Shown in pieces: positions 7,183 through 15,106 of a stretch of 29,090 nt of DNA. The notes beneath the pieces are model-generated. The model was not told the DNA's origin and did not search any database. It saw only the letters and a list, made by a program, of their open reading frames with translations. The stretch comes from a virus. The position numbers were made by a program, and so were the translations under genes. Where the stretch lies: the IMG/VR virus record IMGVR_UViG_3300006802_000383, positions 1-29,090 of that record; one strand, 5' to 3'. The first letter of the stretch is position 1. Each line of letters opens with the position of its first letter.

Positions 7183-7290
7183 TCACCCCCAAACCATAAC
7201 CGCAACGAACGCGGCCATTTTGAAAAATACATACATCGCGATGGGGAAAACCACCGCGATTTGATTCATTGTTTTTTGATTCATTTTCAT
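7183..7290 (-). CDS. Very small membrane protein
   Basis: A 35-aa peptide whose residues 9-34 (NQIAVVFPIAMYVFFKMAAF and on) form one hydrophobic transmembrane helix. I start it at 7290, not at the far upstream ATG at 7404, because GTGAGGTCAAA precedes that codon and the same leader precedes the genes at 7522 and 7794. The upstream extension would also overlap the neighbouring gene by about 100 bp. Function unknown; small early phage membrane peptides can affect superinfection or host membrane processes, but that is speculation here. Confidence 0.6.
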   Translation of the reverse strand: MKMNQKTMNQIAVVFPIAMYVFFKMAAFVAVMVWG

Positions 7291-7306
7291 TTTGACCTCA
7301 CTTATT

Positions 7307-7522
7307 TTAGATTGATTCCAAATCACCATAATATTTTTCAGCACTATCCAAAAAATCAGATAACGCAACGATGAAACGGGCTTTTTCAATGATTTCGCCT
7401 TCATACCCTTTCGGGGAATGGCGTTGTATGTTTTGAATCGCTAATTTTAACATTTTTTGAGCTGATTCAACGGCCTTTCGAGCCTCGTCACGATTCATGT
7501 TTTCGATTTTATTAAATTTCAT
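7307..7522 (-). CDS. Hypothetical helical protein, early region
   Basis: A 71-aa protein predicted to be almost wholly alpha-helical (NRDEARKAVESAQKMLKLAI), soluble and of unknown function. The start at 7522 carries the shared GTGAGGTCAAA leader; a longer frame to 7555 would overlap the upstream gene. It stands between the small membrane peptide and the first early gene, each separated by about 15 bp. Confidence 0.63.
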   Translation of the reverse strand: MKFNKIENMNRDEARKAVESAQKMLKLAIQNIQRHSPKGYEGEIIEKARFIVALSDFLDSAEKYYGDLESI

Positions 7523-7536
7523 TTTGACCTCACTTT

Positions 7537-7794
7537 TTATTTTGATAATTCCCATTCAATCCACTTGTATTCGACAACAACCTCAAATTTTTCCCCGTTT
7601 GACCCTTCAATCAAACGAAACCAATCGAACACACAACAATTATATTTTGATTCAATTTGTTCAATCAATTGATCAACCATGGAATCATATTTTGCATGCG
7701 TTTCAACTGTACATGTCAAATACTTTATATAGACGTTTGCGAAATTGTATATTTCATTAAATACATTTTGTAATTGACTTTCATTCATTTTCAT
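7537..7794 (-). CDS. First gene of the leftward early operon, hypothetical
   Basis: An 85-aa acidic protein of unknown function. The first half is helical (NVFNEIYNFANVYIKYL) and the C-terminus looks like beta strands (EKFEVVVEYKWIEWEL). The leader GTGAGGTCAAA and the first 8 bases after the ATG are identical to those of the 7290 gene, a 24-base match in all, so the two starts may have been duplicated. It lies about 45 bp from the predicted early promoter, so it should be among the first and most strongly made early proteins. Confidence 0.65.
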   Translation of the reverse strand: MKMNESQLQNVFNEIYNFANVYIKYLTCTVETHAKYDSMVDQLIEQIESKYNCCVFDWFRLIEGSNGEKFEVVVEYKWIEWELSK

Positions 7795-7839
7795 TTTGAC
7801 CTCACTTTGACAAAAGATTTATTTCTTTATCTGTAAACT

Positions 7840-7867
7840 ATTGTATCAAACTATTTTGATATGTAAA
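7840..7867 (-). promoter_or_regulatory. Leftward early promoter (sigma70-like)
   Basis: Read leftward, TTTACA (7867-7862) and TACAAT (7845-7840) are separated by 16 bp, a good host sigma70-type promoter just upstream of the first early gene. The word AAACTATT occurs twice, at 7835-7842 and 7848-7855, 13 bp apart and overlapping the -10 and spacer, so a regulator could bind here. The 7851-7870 stretch is nearly repeated at 29020-29038. Confidence 0.72.
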
Positions 7868-7883
7868 GTTATTTATCGACGTT

Positions 7884-7911
7884 TTGAAAAAAAAATAATT
7901 TGTGTTATATT
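7884..7911 (+). promoter_or_regulatory. Rightward promoter for the exonuclease gene
   Basis: TTGAAA (7884-7889), a 16-bp A/T-rich spacer and TATATT (7906-7911) form a sigma70-like promoter about 43 bp upstream of the exonuclease start. It is back-to-back with the leftward early promoter, so the two could be controlled together. Confidence 0.65.
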
Positions 7912-7953
7912 GGAACCAACAAAAAACATCGTCAAAATCGGGACAAAATCACC

Positions 7954-8532
7954 ATGCATAAAAATAATTATCCCCTTCTCTTTGTGGACATTGAAACGAC
8001 ACACCTCGCGTCAACAACGGGCGAAATCATAGAAATCGCAATCATTCGCGAATCACACGACGGGAAAATTGAAACATTTTATTCCAAAATCAAACCCGCC
8101 CATATCCACACCGCGTCAAAACGTGCACTTGAAATCAATCACTATAACGCGCACGAATGGAAGGACGCTCCGACATGGAAGGAAATCGCCCCCGTTGTTG
8201 TAAAATGGTTAAATTGGGGGACCATTGTCGCCCACAATGTCGCGTTCGATTGGAATTATATCGATCACCATGTCAGAATGGCCAAAATCGACCACAAAAT
8301 ATCATGGCGAAAAATCGATACTCAATCACTCGCATGGGAACACCTACCCATGACATCCGCGTCAATGGACAACATTCGCGATTTCTTTGGAATGTCTAAA
8401 GATAAAGCACACACCGCCATGAAAGATGTTGAGGATTGTCGATTCGTGTATCACAAATTGATTCGGTCAAATATATTCATGCGATTGTATTGGAAATTAA
8501 AATTCCAGATTATAACCATTTTTAAAAAATGA
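7954..8532 (+). CDS. DEDDh 3'-5' exonuclease (DnaQ/RNase T-like)
   Basis: A 192-aa exonuclease of the DnaQ-like DEDDh fold, which removes nucleotides from 3' ends using two metal ions. All three motifs are visible: ExoI FVDIETT (Asp12, Glu14), ExoII HNVAFDWNYI (Asp99) and ExoIII HTAMKDVEDC (His153, Asp158). The length equals that of a stand-alone proofreading or RNase T-like nuclease. No phage polymerase is encoded, so it may process DNA ends, degrade host nucleic acid or assist the host polymerase; which one is unknown. I start at 7954 since an upstream start at 7900 would overlap the promoter's -10. It is one of only two plus-strand genes, and its end overlaps the convergent MT-A70 gene by 11 bp. 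Confidence 0.9.
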   Translation: MHKNNYPLLFVDIETTHLASTTGEIIEIAIIRESHDGKIETFYSKIKPAHIHTASKRALEINHYNAHEWKDAPTWKEIAPVVVKWLNWGTIVAHNVAFDWNYIDHHVRMAKIDHKISWRKIDTQSLAWEHLPMTSASMDNIRDFFGMSKDKAHTAMKDVEDCRFVYHKLIRSNIFMRLYWKLKFQIITIFKK

Positions 8533-9097
8533 TTTCATTCCCCCATGAATCCCACCCGTCATCGGTTTGACGCGCGAACAATTCAATCCTCGGAACGTCA
8601 CCAAACAATTGAACAATCCGGTCACGTATTTCGGCCGGTTTTTTTGAATGTTTGTCAATCGGGGAATTGATCGCACTTGAAACGGAATGAGATTTGACGA
8701 ACAATTTGTCATCGGATTGTTTGATTCCCACGTTCCCGCGCGTCGCCAATAGACAAACCTCACAATTTGATTTTGTATAGCTACCGACCCCGAAAAACAG
8801 TCCCCCCGATTTTGTGGTTTTATGCCATGAAAATCCTAGTGTTTTATATTTGAATCCCCATGACGCGATGACGTCCAATGATTCAACCAATTTCGGGAAC
8901 GTCACCCACATGAACAGAACACAATTATCATCTGCGATTTCGTGGACGGGCATGGCCTTAATTTCGTCAATCGTCATCGTCGGATAATGTCCCATAGCAC
9001 CGCCCCCGAATTTTGTTTTCGGATTTGATCGTTTGTTGTACGACCATGGGGGATCGCAATATATAATTTGATATTTTTTATCGGGAAATGGAATCAT
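8522..9097 (-). CDS. MT-A70 family DNA adenine N6-methyltransferase, copy 2
   Basis: A 191-aa paralogue of the methyltransferase at 2-571: both have YxIIYCDPPW, GGAxxHYPTMT, LFMW, WGFKY.T.GF.W, SEKP/SKKP, IELFARQ and GWD.WGNE. The catalytic DPPW is at residues 15-18. Differences lie mainly in the central 110-140 region (SDDKLFVKSHSVSSAINSPI here), which may alter target choice. It is the last gene of late operon B, after the lysis genes, so it would be made late while copy 1 is made early. Its end overlaps the convergent exonuclease gene by 11 bp with no terminator visible between them. Family certain; specificity unknown. Confidence 0.93.
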   Translation of the reverse strand: MIPFPDKKYQIIYCDPPWSYNKRSNPKTKFGGGAMGHYPTMTIDEIKAMPVHEIADDNCVLFMWVTFPKLVESLDVIASWGFKYKTLGFSWHKTTKSGGLFFGVGSYTKSNCEVCLLATRGNVGIKQSDDKLFVKSHSVSSAINSPIDKHSKKPAEIRDRIVQLFGDVPRIELFARQTDDGWDSWGNEIIF

Positions 9098-9401
9098 TTA
9101 TTTTCTTTTCGATTCTTTCTAATTTCTGTCCATGATCAATAATTCGATCCTCCATGATGTCAAATTGTTTCAAAATTCGAATCATCGATTCATGATAGAT
9201 TTTTCGATCTTCTTTCGACTCACAAATGATTTGATCAATTTGTTCAAGATGACGTTCAACCCAAATTTTCAAACTACTCGCAAACCACACAATGATTTTT
9301 TCGAGTCCCTTGTAAACCATATATAAAACAGTCACCGACAAAACAAGCGCGCCCGCCTTGCCTGTAATCAAATCGATGAAATCCACGAAACCGAAATCCA
9401 T
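9078..9401 (-). CDS. Membrane-anchored coiled-coil protein, holin candidate
   Basis: A 107-aa protein with one hydrophobic stretch at about residues 9-40 (ITGKAGALVLSVTVLYMVYK, then IIVWFASS), enough for one or perhaps two short membrane spans. A charged helical tail with heptad-like spacing follows (ILKQFDIMEDRIIDHGQKLE). The size, topology and place two genes after the amidase make a holin or other lysis accessory likely, but single-span proteins with a coiled-coil tail also occur as spanin-like or immunity proteins. The start has AGAGGTCGAC before it. It overlaps the downstream methyltransferase by 20 bp. Confidence 0.65.
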   Translation of the reverse strand: MDFGFVDFIDLITGKAGALVLSVTVLYMVYKGLEKIIVWFASSLKIWVERHLEQIDQIICESKEDRKIYHESMIRILKQFDIMEDRIIDHGQKLERIEKKINDSISR

Positions 9402-9409
9402 GTCGACCT

Positions 9410-9613
9410 CTATGAATTAATTATGATTGTAATGATTTGAGGAATGTCCATCACATGATCAACAATGATTTTTTCAATTTCTTGTTTGGTGACTTTTCGT
9501 CCCCCGTCACTGTCCAATTGTTTCGCCTGTTCGACATCGTCGACCAATTTGAAAATTATCGGGGTTATGGCCTTGACGATTTTCGCAAAGTAAGCAATTC
9601 TATCGAAATTCAT
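9410..9613 (-). CDS. Small lysis-region protein of unknown function
   Basis: A 67-aa protein between the amidase and the putative holin. The first 25 residues are hydrophobic-amphipathic (RIAYFAKIVKAITPIIFKLV), then an EF-hand-like acidic stretch DSDGGRKVTKQE and a hydrophobic C-terminus (IPQIITIIINS). Similar small proteins with an acidic calcium-loop-like stretch sit near phage lysis genes, which makes a holin or antiholin role possible. I start at 9613, where ATGA overlaps the amidase stop and GGAGCG lies upstream; a longer frame would extend 57 bp into the amidase gene. Confidence 0.58.
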   Translation of the reverse strand: MNFDRIAYFAKIVKAITPIIFKLVDDVEQAKQLDSDGGRKVTKQEIEKIIVDHVMDIPQIITIIINS

Positions 9614-10203
9614 GATTCGCTCCAAAATTTTTCGACCGCGTTCGCGATCCAATATCCAATATTTTGACATCCAATTGTTGTCTTATATATATCATGTTCG
9701 GGATGGTCTATAAAGTAAGGTTCCAAACAAATCGCGACGGGCGACACATTTCGAATCGTGTAAAACGCGTTTTTCGTCCAATCAGACAATTGACAAGATA
9801 TGACTTTTCGTTTCAATGGTTCAAACGTTTTGAATTCATCCGCCAGAAGGCGCGCCAATTTCAAACCCGATGACGAACGATAATCCCAAAAAAACGAACA
9901 ATAGTCCCCGCGCCCCGCGTTGATATGGCATGCGAAATAAATCACATCATTAGACGGATACAATGATTTGTATTCATTGACGCGGGCATGTCTATCGGGA
10001 TATGTCCCGTCAGAAATTACAATGACGTCATGTCCTCGTTTCCTCAATTCGATTTCACATTCCATGATATATCGAGCTGTTAGAATTCCTTCCATTTCAT
10101 CGGGTTCAATTTTCCCGTCATTGTTTTTATCGTTCACCGCTCCGACCGATTTGATTTTTTTCGGGTTCCCGACATGTTGTCTATCAAAAATAACTAGTCC
10201 CAT
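9610..10203 (-). CDS. N-acetylmuramoyl-L-alanine amidase (Amidase_3), endolysin
   Basis: A 197-aa zinc amidase that would cut the bond between N-acetylmuramic acid and L-Ala in peptidoglycan to release phage. Seen motifs: FDRQHVG with His10, MEGILTARY with Glu38, FACHINAG with His93 (the family's H..NA box) and CLEPYFIDHP with Glu161, the likely catalytic acid. There is no signal peptide or cell-wall-binding domain, so a holin should be needed. Odd: a canonical EF-hand calcium loop, DKNNDGKIEPDE, lies at 25-36 just before the second zinc ligand. I start at 10203 because AGAGGATGAC precedes it and the upstream gene ends 1 bp before; a longer frame begins deep inside that gene. Confidence 0.87.
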   Translation of the reverse strand: MGLVIFDRQHVGNPKKIKSVGAVNDKNNDGKIEPDEMEGILTARYIMECEIELRKRGHDVIVISDGTYPDRHARVNEYKSLYPSNDVIYFACHINAGRGDYCSFFWDYRSSSGLKLARLLADEFKTFEPLKRKVISCQLSDWTKNAFYTIRNVSPVAICLEPYFIDHPEHDIYKTTIGCQNIGYWIANAVEKFWSES

Positions 10204-10204
10204 G

Positions 10205-11872
10205 TCATCCTCTATTGATGTATTTATTGATTTCAATGTTGACGATAAATTTCCAATTTCCCCCGTTCCATTGTTTCGCGACGATTTGACAAATCGCATC
10301 CACCAGAACCAAACGATCCGACGTCAATGTCACAACGTCCCCAATTTCCAAATAACCATAAACGGGGACGGCCTCAATTTCTAACCCGATAGGATTGATC
10401 GCGCGAATTCGTACCCTGTCACGAATGATTTTTGAGGCGGTGATATAGTCATAAACATAATACATTTCAATCGTTTCCTGTTTCACACCATAGCGATCAG
10501 ACGAAATTCGACAAATCGGATCGTCCAAATGTAAACCATTCGAACCCGATTCCCCCGAAATCCGAATTGATGTTTGGAAATTTTCAAATCGTCCCGACCA
10601 TGCGAACCGCGCGGTCAAATCATTGACAATTTTGTCGGGTTTTGAAATTGGGTTGAGGGGCGAAACAATTTGGAAATCACTCGAATCCGTCAAATGATAC
10701 AAGGGATCAAAATTTTGTGTGTAATGATACAACGACACAACGGGACGAATCCCGTTCGAACCATTGACGATTTCAATCGGTAGGAATTCAATGATGTTAT
10801 CTTTTAGCCAGTCCAAACAATTGACATCGGGGTCATTGATATAACCCGAAAATTTATATCGGTTCAACAATGACGCGACCCCGTTCCATGCGTCCCAATC
10901 GATTTCGAGTTTTGATTTTTCCAAAAAGAATCGACAAACATCCCCACCACCTTCGAGAAACCCTTCCCCGTATGGATTTAACATCCCGCCCCCGTCGAGG
11001 ATTTTCCCATAGTATTTCAAATCGTCAAATGTTTTCCCGACAGTCGCGTCACTAGCAACACCGCCCGTCGACGAACCCGATCCCGTAATGTCGCATGACG
11101 CGATGACAAGTCCATCATTTCGGACGATATGTCCGATGTTAAATGTATCCTCATATCCGCGCCCCTCGACTAGTGTAATTCGTCCCGCGGTGACCTCATG
11201 ATTCGCAATTCCAATTATAGCTTGACCCGTCGGATTTTGTTTTTGTATCAAATACGCGGGGACGTCAAGTCCGGATTGAAAATACACACGACCCGACGAA
11301 TCGATGACGGGGTAATTGTGAACCGCCCCGAAAACCAATGGAAGAATTTTCCCGACTGCATTGTCAAAAATAAACGGGAAATTTTGAGTCGTCATTTCAA
11401 AAAATTGGGGATCAAGTATTTTTGTATTGACCCCATTCAAATTGTTTTCAATCGAAAACGCGACATAATCAACATCGCGAAGGGGGTCACCAATTATCGG
11501 ATCGATGATTCGTCCCCGAAACATTTTGATTCGTTGATCGTATGTTTGCAACGGGACACCATCGCGTATCGTGTAATATGCTATTTCAGCATGGGAACCA
11601 TCGAGGAAACGCCCCGTCAAAAACATTTCGATCAAATTAATCCCTTGAAAATTTAATTCCAATGAAACGGAATCCGATTCGATGTTGAATCCCATGATTT
11701 CTGTTTGTTCGGTTATGTTGGGTTCCGACATCGTTCCAACATATTGAATCAAATCATCGTCGTTTTCAACGAAAATCGGTTTTGTCGAAAAAAAGTATTT
11801 TACATCGTCAAAATCAATTTCCAGAACAAACACGATTTCAGAATTGAAATAATCGTCATAATTTCCAATCAT
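10205..11872 (-). CDS. Tail tip/baseplate hub-like structural protein
   Basis: A 555-aa protein with no signal peptide, mostly beta-rich. The N-terminal 130 residues (FFSTKPIFVEN and on) and a C-terminal EIGDVVTLTSDRLVLVDA resemble hub or tip proteins of siphovirus tails. Position supports this: it follows the tape measure and the large sialidase-like protein and precedes the endolysin, where tip and baseplate genes lie. It would sit at the tail end and help in attachment or DNA release. A Gly-rich segment (GSGSSTGG) may be a linker. The start is ATGA-coupled to the upstream gene with GGGGGTCGA before it. Exact role is inference. Confidence 0.6.
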   Translation of the reverse strand: MIGNYDDYFNSEIVFVLEIDFDDVKYFFSTKPIFVENDDDLIQYVGTMSEPNITEQTEIMGFNIESDSVSLELNFQGINLIEMFLTGRFLDGSHAEIAYYTIRDGVPLQTYDQRIKMFRGRIIDPIIGDPLRDVDYVAFSIENNLNGVNTKILDPQFFEMTTQNFPFIFDNAVGKILPLVFGAVHNYPVIDSSGRVYFQSGLDVPAYLIQKQNPTGQAIIGIANHEVTAGRITLVEGRGYEDTFNIGHIVRNDGLVIASCDITGSGSSTGGVASDATVGKTFDDLKYYGKILDGGGMLNPYGEGFLEGGGDVCRFFLEKSKLEIDWDAWNGVASLLNRYKFSGYINDPDVNCLDWLKDNIIEFLPIEIVNGSNGIRPVVSLYHYTQNFDPLYHLTDSSDFQIVSPLNPISKPDKIVNDLTARFAWSGRFENFQTSIRISGESGSNGLHLDDPICRISSDRYGVKQETIEMYYVYDYITASKIIRDRVRIRAINPIGLEIEAVPVYGYLEIGDVVTLTSDRLVLVDAICQIVAKQWNGGNWKFIVNIEINKYINRG

Positions 11873-14800
11873 TCGACCCCCTGTAAAATCACATTCGCGA
11901 TCCGGAATACCTCGCCTTGATTGTCGCCCGTCAATTCGTCCCCGATGACATGGTCGATTGATATGTCACCCATGATTCGACTATACAGTTGTTCATGGTA
12001 TCGATTCAACAGAATAAAATTTGACGATGTCATTTTTTCAAACGATGGCAAATAAACAAGGGGATGAACACCGCCCGACAAATAACGAGAAATTCCCATC
12101 ATCATGAAAGGCGCGTCGCCCCAATTCGCAACGGGATCGGAACCCGTTTTTGATACCCAATAATTCGGATCGGGGTCGTTCCCATAAACGGACGAAGTGT
12201 CAACCCCATCAGTCCATGAAATCGTTGTTGTTCGACGTCCCTTTGATCGTTCGATTCCGAATGTTGTTCCATCGATGGATTCAAACATTTCAAAATTCGG
12301 TTCGTATGAAATCGAACGTCCCCTTCCGTAAGCGGGCGCGAGAACCCCAACAGAACCAAACACCACCGCGCCAATTTGGAAACATTTATCAATCGTTTCT
12401 TGAGAATCGATTTCAATGGCCCATGCCGCCCCCGCGGTTCCTTCGACATCGATCAAAACAGTCACATCGCGAGGGATGAATCGCACTGTCCCCGATGTCG
12501 GTTCGGTATTTGTCACCCCGTCCAATTCGATGATTGCCTTTTTCGCGGTGTTTGTATTGAAAACACCACCGGAATTCGTCCGAACACGTCTGAAAATCGC
12601 GGGATCGTTTCCAATTTGGACAATCCAATCGCGACACTCGTCAAATTGCAAATAAAAATTATCGGTTCCCACACCCGAAACGTATAGTTTGTTTCCATCG
12701 CGTTGAAATGAACCAGTCAATCCCGATGATGTATCCACATTCGCGACAGTCGTCCATGACGCGGTTCCCACATCATATCGACGGATTGAAAATTGACGAA
12801 AATTGATGTTTTCCAAATGAAACCCGATCAAACCATTCAATAACGGGGATACACTCAAATTTTTGACATCCTTGTCAACATAAAACGCGATTCTGTTCGA
12901 TGGTATGTTTCCCGATGTCACTGATTCAGATTTCCACACAACGCGCGGGGACGGGGAAACAGTCGGAAACAATCGATCAATCGGATAGTCATATCGCGGT
13001 TCAATGGTGTATTGATCGCCTTCATACGCGGGCGATTCACGCGTCGAAATGGATACACCGCCCCCAATATAAAGATAATCGCCAAACGTCGGATATTGTC
13101 GATATTGGATGACGGGATCGATGATTTGAACACCCGTCGAATCATCAGAGGACACATGGAATTCGCCCCATGTGGATTGTCCCGTCGATAAGGACAAATG
13201 ACCCCAACGAACAAAACCACCCGCGCCCCCGCCACCATTGACGAAATTAAGGATTTGTATTTTATTGAATACCCGTTCATTTTTTGATTTGTAGTCCCGA
13301 TAATTGATCGTGACATCATTTCCCGAAATCGCAACGATGAATTCCTTTTCGATTGACATTGTTGTCGATTCGGTGTGTTTGTTTGTTGCTCCGTTGTTGT
13401 CCCGTACAACAAAACCACCGCCCGCGAAACGAATTGAAAGATCGTAATCGTTCGACGTTGTATCGTCCACACGTACACGAACCGCGATTTCATCCGATAC
13501 CAATGAACCGCCCGTTTGAACACGAACCCGAAAACGGATGACATGTCCACCTTCAATCGTTGTTGTTGGGGACGCGGTCATGTATATTTGATTTGATGAC
13601 GTGGAAAAAACCACACCCGACGACGAAAGGGATTCAGACCCCGCCCCGACCGATGTCCAAAATGAGGACGCGGAAGGATTTTCCAGAGGAACCCAATTCG
13701 AATCAAATCGCCCCGAATCATAGTATTTCGGGACTTCATTCAACATGGGCAAATTAGAATTCGCATATCCACCACAAATCAAACGGGGGATCGAAAGTCC
13801 ATGAACACCCATGACAATGGAACGCCCTTCCCATGATGTCGCGGTCAATCGTTCAATTTCTGCGTTGTTGTCATTCGGTTGAAAAATTCTCATGTCTGTC
13901 AGACTTGCACTTTCGCCACCCGACATGCGGAACCAATAAACACCATCATCCGAGGACGAAAACATTGAAATCGATTTGTCTGTCACATTTCCAATTATCG
14001 CATACAAAACCGAATCGGAATCAACCCACATCGAAAGACGTCCCCCCGTCAATGTATTCCCCGCGGGATTTGTCGCGGTGAAATAAGAACCCGAATCCGT
14101 CACGTCGGTTTCATAAATTGAATACAATGAATTCGTAATGTTGAAACGGGCATGGGGTAGTCGAAAAAATACAACTTTTTGAGTTGATTTGATCGCCATG
14201 ATTCCGAATGACCCGTCGGACAATGTCACAATGTCGGGGTCATGCCAATAATCCCCCGACGTCGACGATTTCCCGACCAATTGAAACGACGCGCCCCGAT
14301 CAATCGATGAATACTGAAATAAAATGTTTCGCGTGTTTGTGGAATTTTTTATAGCTTCAATTATCAACAAAATGGAATTGTTGTTTGATGTCATTCGCAT
14401 TTTTCGGATGACATGTCCATTTGTCCCCGAATTCAAATCGACATACACATCGAACGCACCTGTCGAAACCTGTTCCCACGAATCACCATCATCCGAGGAC
14501 AACCAAACAACCAATTGACCCCGATCCGAATTATCGTATTTGATCGCCCCGACCAAAATGTCCCCGTTTGACAACGTACAAACACATGGGAAACCATAGG
14601 AAACGGGCGACACCGCGAACACTTGCGAAAACAATGTTGTCGCGGTTTCGGGGTTGTCCCTTAATTGTTTTACTGCTACAATTGAACGTCGTCCCGATGT
14701 ATCCGATGATTCATAAACAGATATCAACAAACCATTCGATTTCGATGTTGAATCCACATACTGAAAACGATTCGTCGCGGGATTCGAGGAATAACGAAAA

Positions 14801-15105
14801 TAATCAAAACCAGTCACATAATTCAACGCGTCCCGTCCATAATAATCGACATCAGTTTGAAATTTCCACTTGAAACCCGCCCCGCCCCCTTGCGTCCCGC
14901 CTTTCGTGGTTTCGATTTGGATCGGGGATGTTTGATCGCCCGTCGCGGTCAAAATCAATCCGTTTCGGGATGACAACGAAACAGGAATTCCCGCCCTCGA
15001 TCTTTGTTGGGTAAACGTTGATTCATTTTCCCAGATATATTCGGATGTTAATTTTTTAGGCAATAAAAACCCGCGTAATTTCTTCGGTGTGATGTCATTT
15101 CCCAT
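11869..15105 (-). CDS. Large tail tip protein with sialidase-like beta-propeller
   Basis: A 1078-aa protein carrying three Asp-box motifs (SxDxGxxW): SSDDGDSW at about 203-210, SSIDRGASF at about 266-274 and SSSDDGVYW at about 383-391. These mark a sialidase/neuraminidase-type beta-propeller, so the protein probably binds or cleaves surface glycans of the host. The C-terminal half has beta-sandwich-like parts and several Gly/Ser-rich links; residues from about 900 (the FEMFESIDGTTFG region) look like a separate tail-attached domain. I start at 15105, 22 codons inside the longest frame, because GGGGGA precedes it and the tape measure stop lies 1 bp upstream. It fits a tail-tip receptor-binding or central fibre protein; catalytic residues were not verified. 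Confidence 0.68.
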   Translation of the reverse strand: MGNDITPKKLRGFLLPKKLTSEYIWENESTFTQQRSRAGIPVSLSSRNGLILTATGDQTSPIQIETTKGGTQGGGAGFKWKFQTDVDYYGRDALNYVTGFDYFRYSSNPATNRFQYVDSTSKSNGLLISVYESSDTSGRRSIVAVKQLRDNPETATTLFSQVFAVSPVSYGFPCVCTLSNGDILVGAIKYDNSDRGQLVVWLSSDDGDSWEQVSTGAFDVYVDLNSGTNGHVIRKMRMTSNNNSILLIIEAIKNSTNTRNILFQYSSIDRGASFQLVGKSSTSGDYWHDPDIVTLSDGSFGIMAIKSTQKVVFFRLPHARFNITNSLYSIYETDVTDSGSYFTATNPAGNTLTGGRLSMWVDSDSVLYAIIGNVTDKSISMFSSSDDGVYWFRMSGGESASLTDMRIFQPNDNNAEIERLTATSWEGRSIVMGVHGLSIPRLICGGYANSNLPMLNEVPKYYDSGRFDSNWVPLENPSASSFWTSVGAGSESLSSSGVVFSTSSNQIYMTASPTTTIEGGHVIRFRVRVQTGGSLVSDEIAVRVRVDDTTSNDYDLSIRFAGGGFVVRDNNGATNKHTESTTMSIEKEFIVAISGNDVTINYRDYKSKNERVFNKIQILNFVNGGGGAGGFVRWGHLSLSTGQSTWGEFHVSSDDSTGVQIIDPVIQYRQYPTFGDYLYIGGGVSISTRESPAYEGDQYTIEPRYDYPIDRLFPTVSPSPRVVWKSESVTSGNIPSNRIAFYVDKDVKNLSVSPLLNGLIGFHLENINFRQFSIRRYDVGTASWTTVANVDTSSGLTGSFQRDGNKLYVSGVGTDNFYLQFDECRDWIVQIGNDPAIFRRVRTNSGGVFNTNTAKKAIIELDGVTNTEPTSGTVRFIPRDVTVLIDVEGTAGAAWAIEIDSQETIDKCFQIGAVVFGSVGVLAPAYGRGRSISYEPNFEMFESIDGTTFGIERSKGRRTTTISWTDGVDTSSVYGNDPDPNYWVSKTGSDPVANWGDAPFMMMGISRYLSGGVHPLVYLPSFEKMTSSNFILLNRYHEQLYSRIMGDISIDHVIGDELTGDNQGEVFRIANVILQGVE

Positions 15106-15106
15106 G

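Noticed and set aside
12918-13556. 212-aa minus-strand ORF inside the sialidase-like gene
   Set aside because: An out-of-frame shadow of a gene with clear Asp-box motifs and coupled ends.
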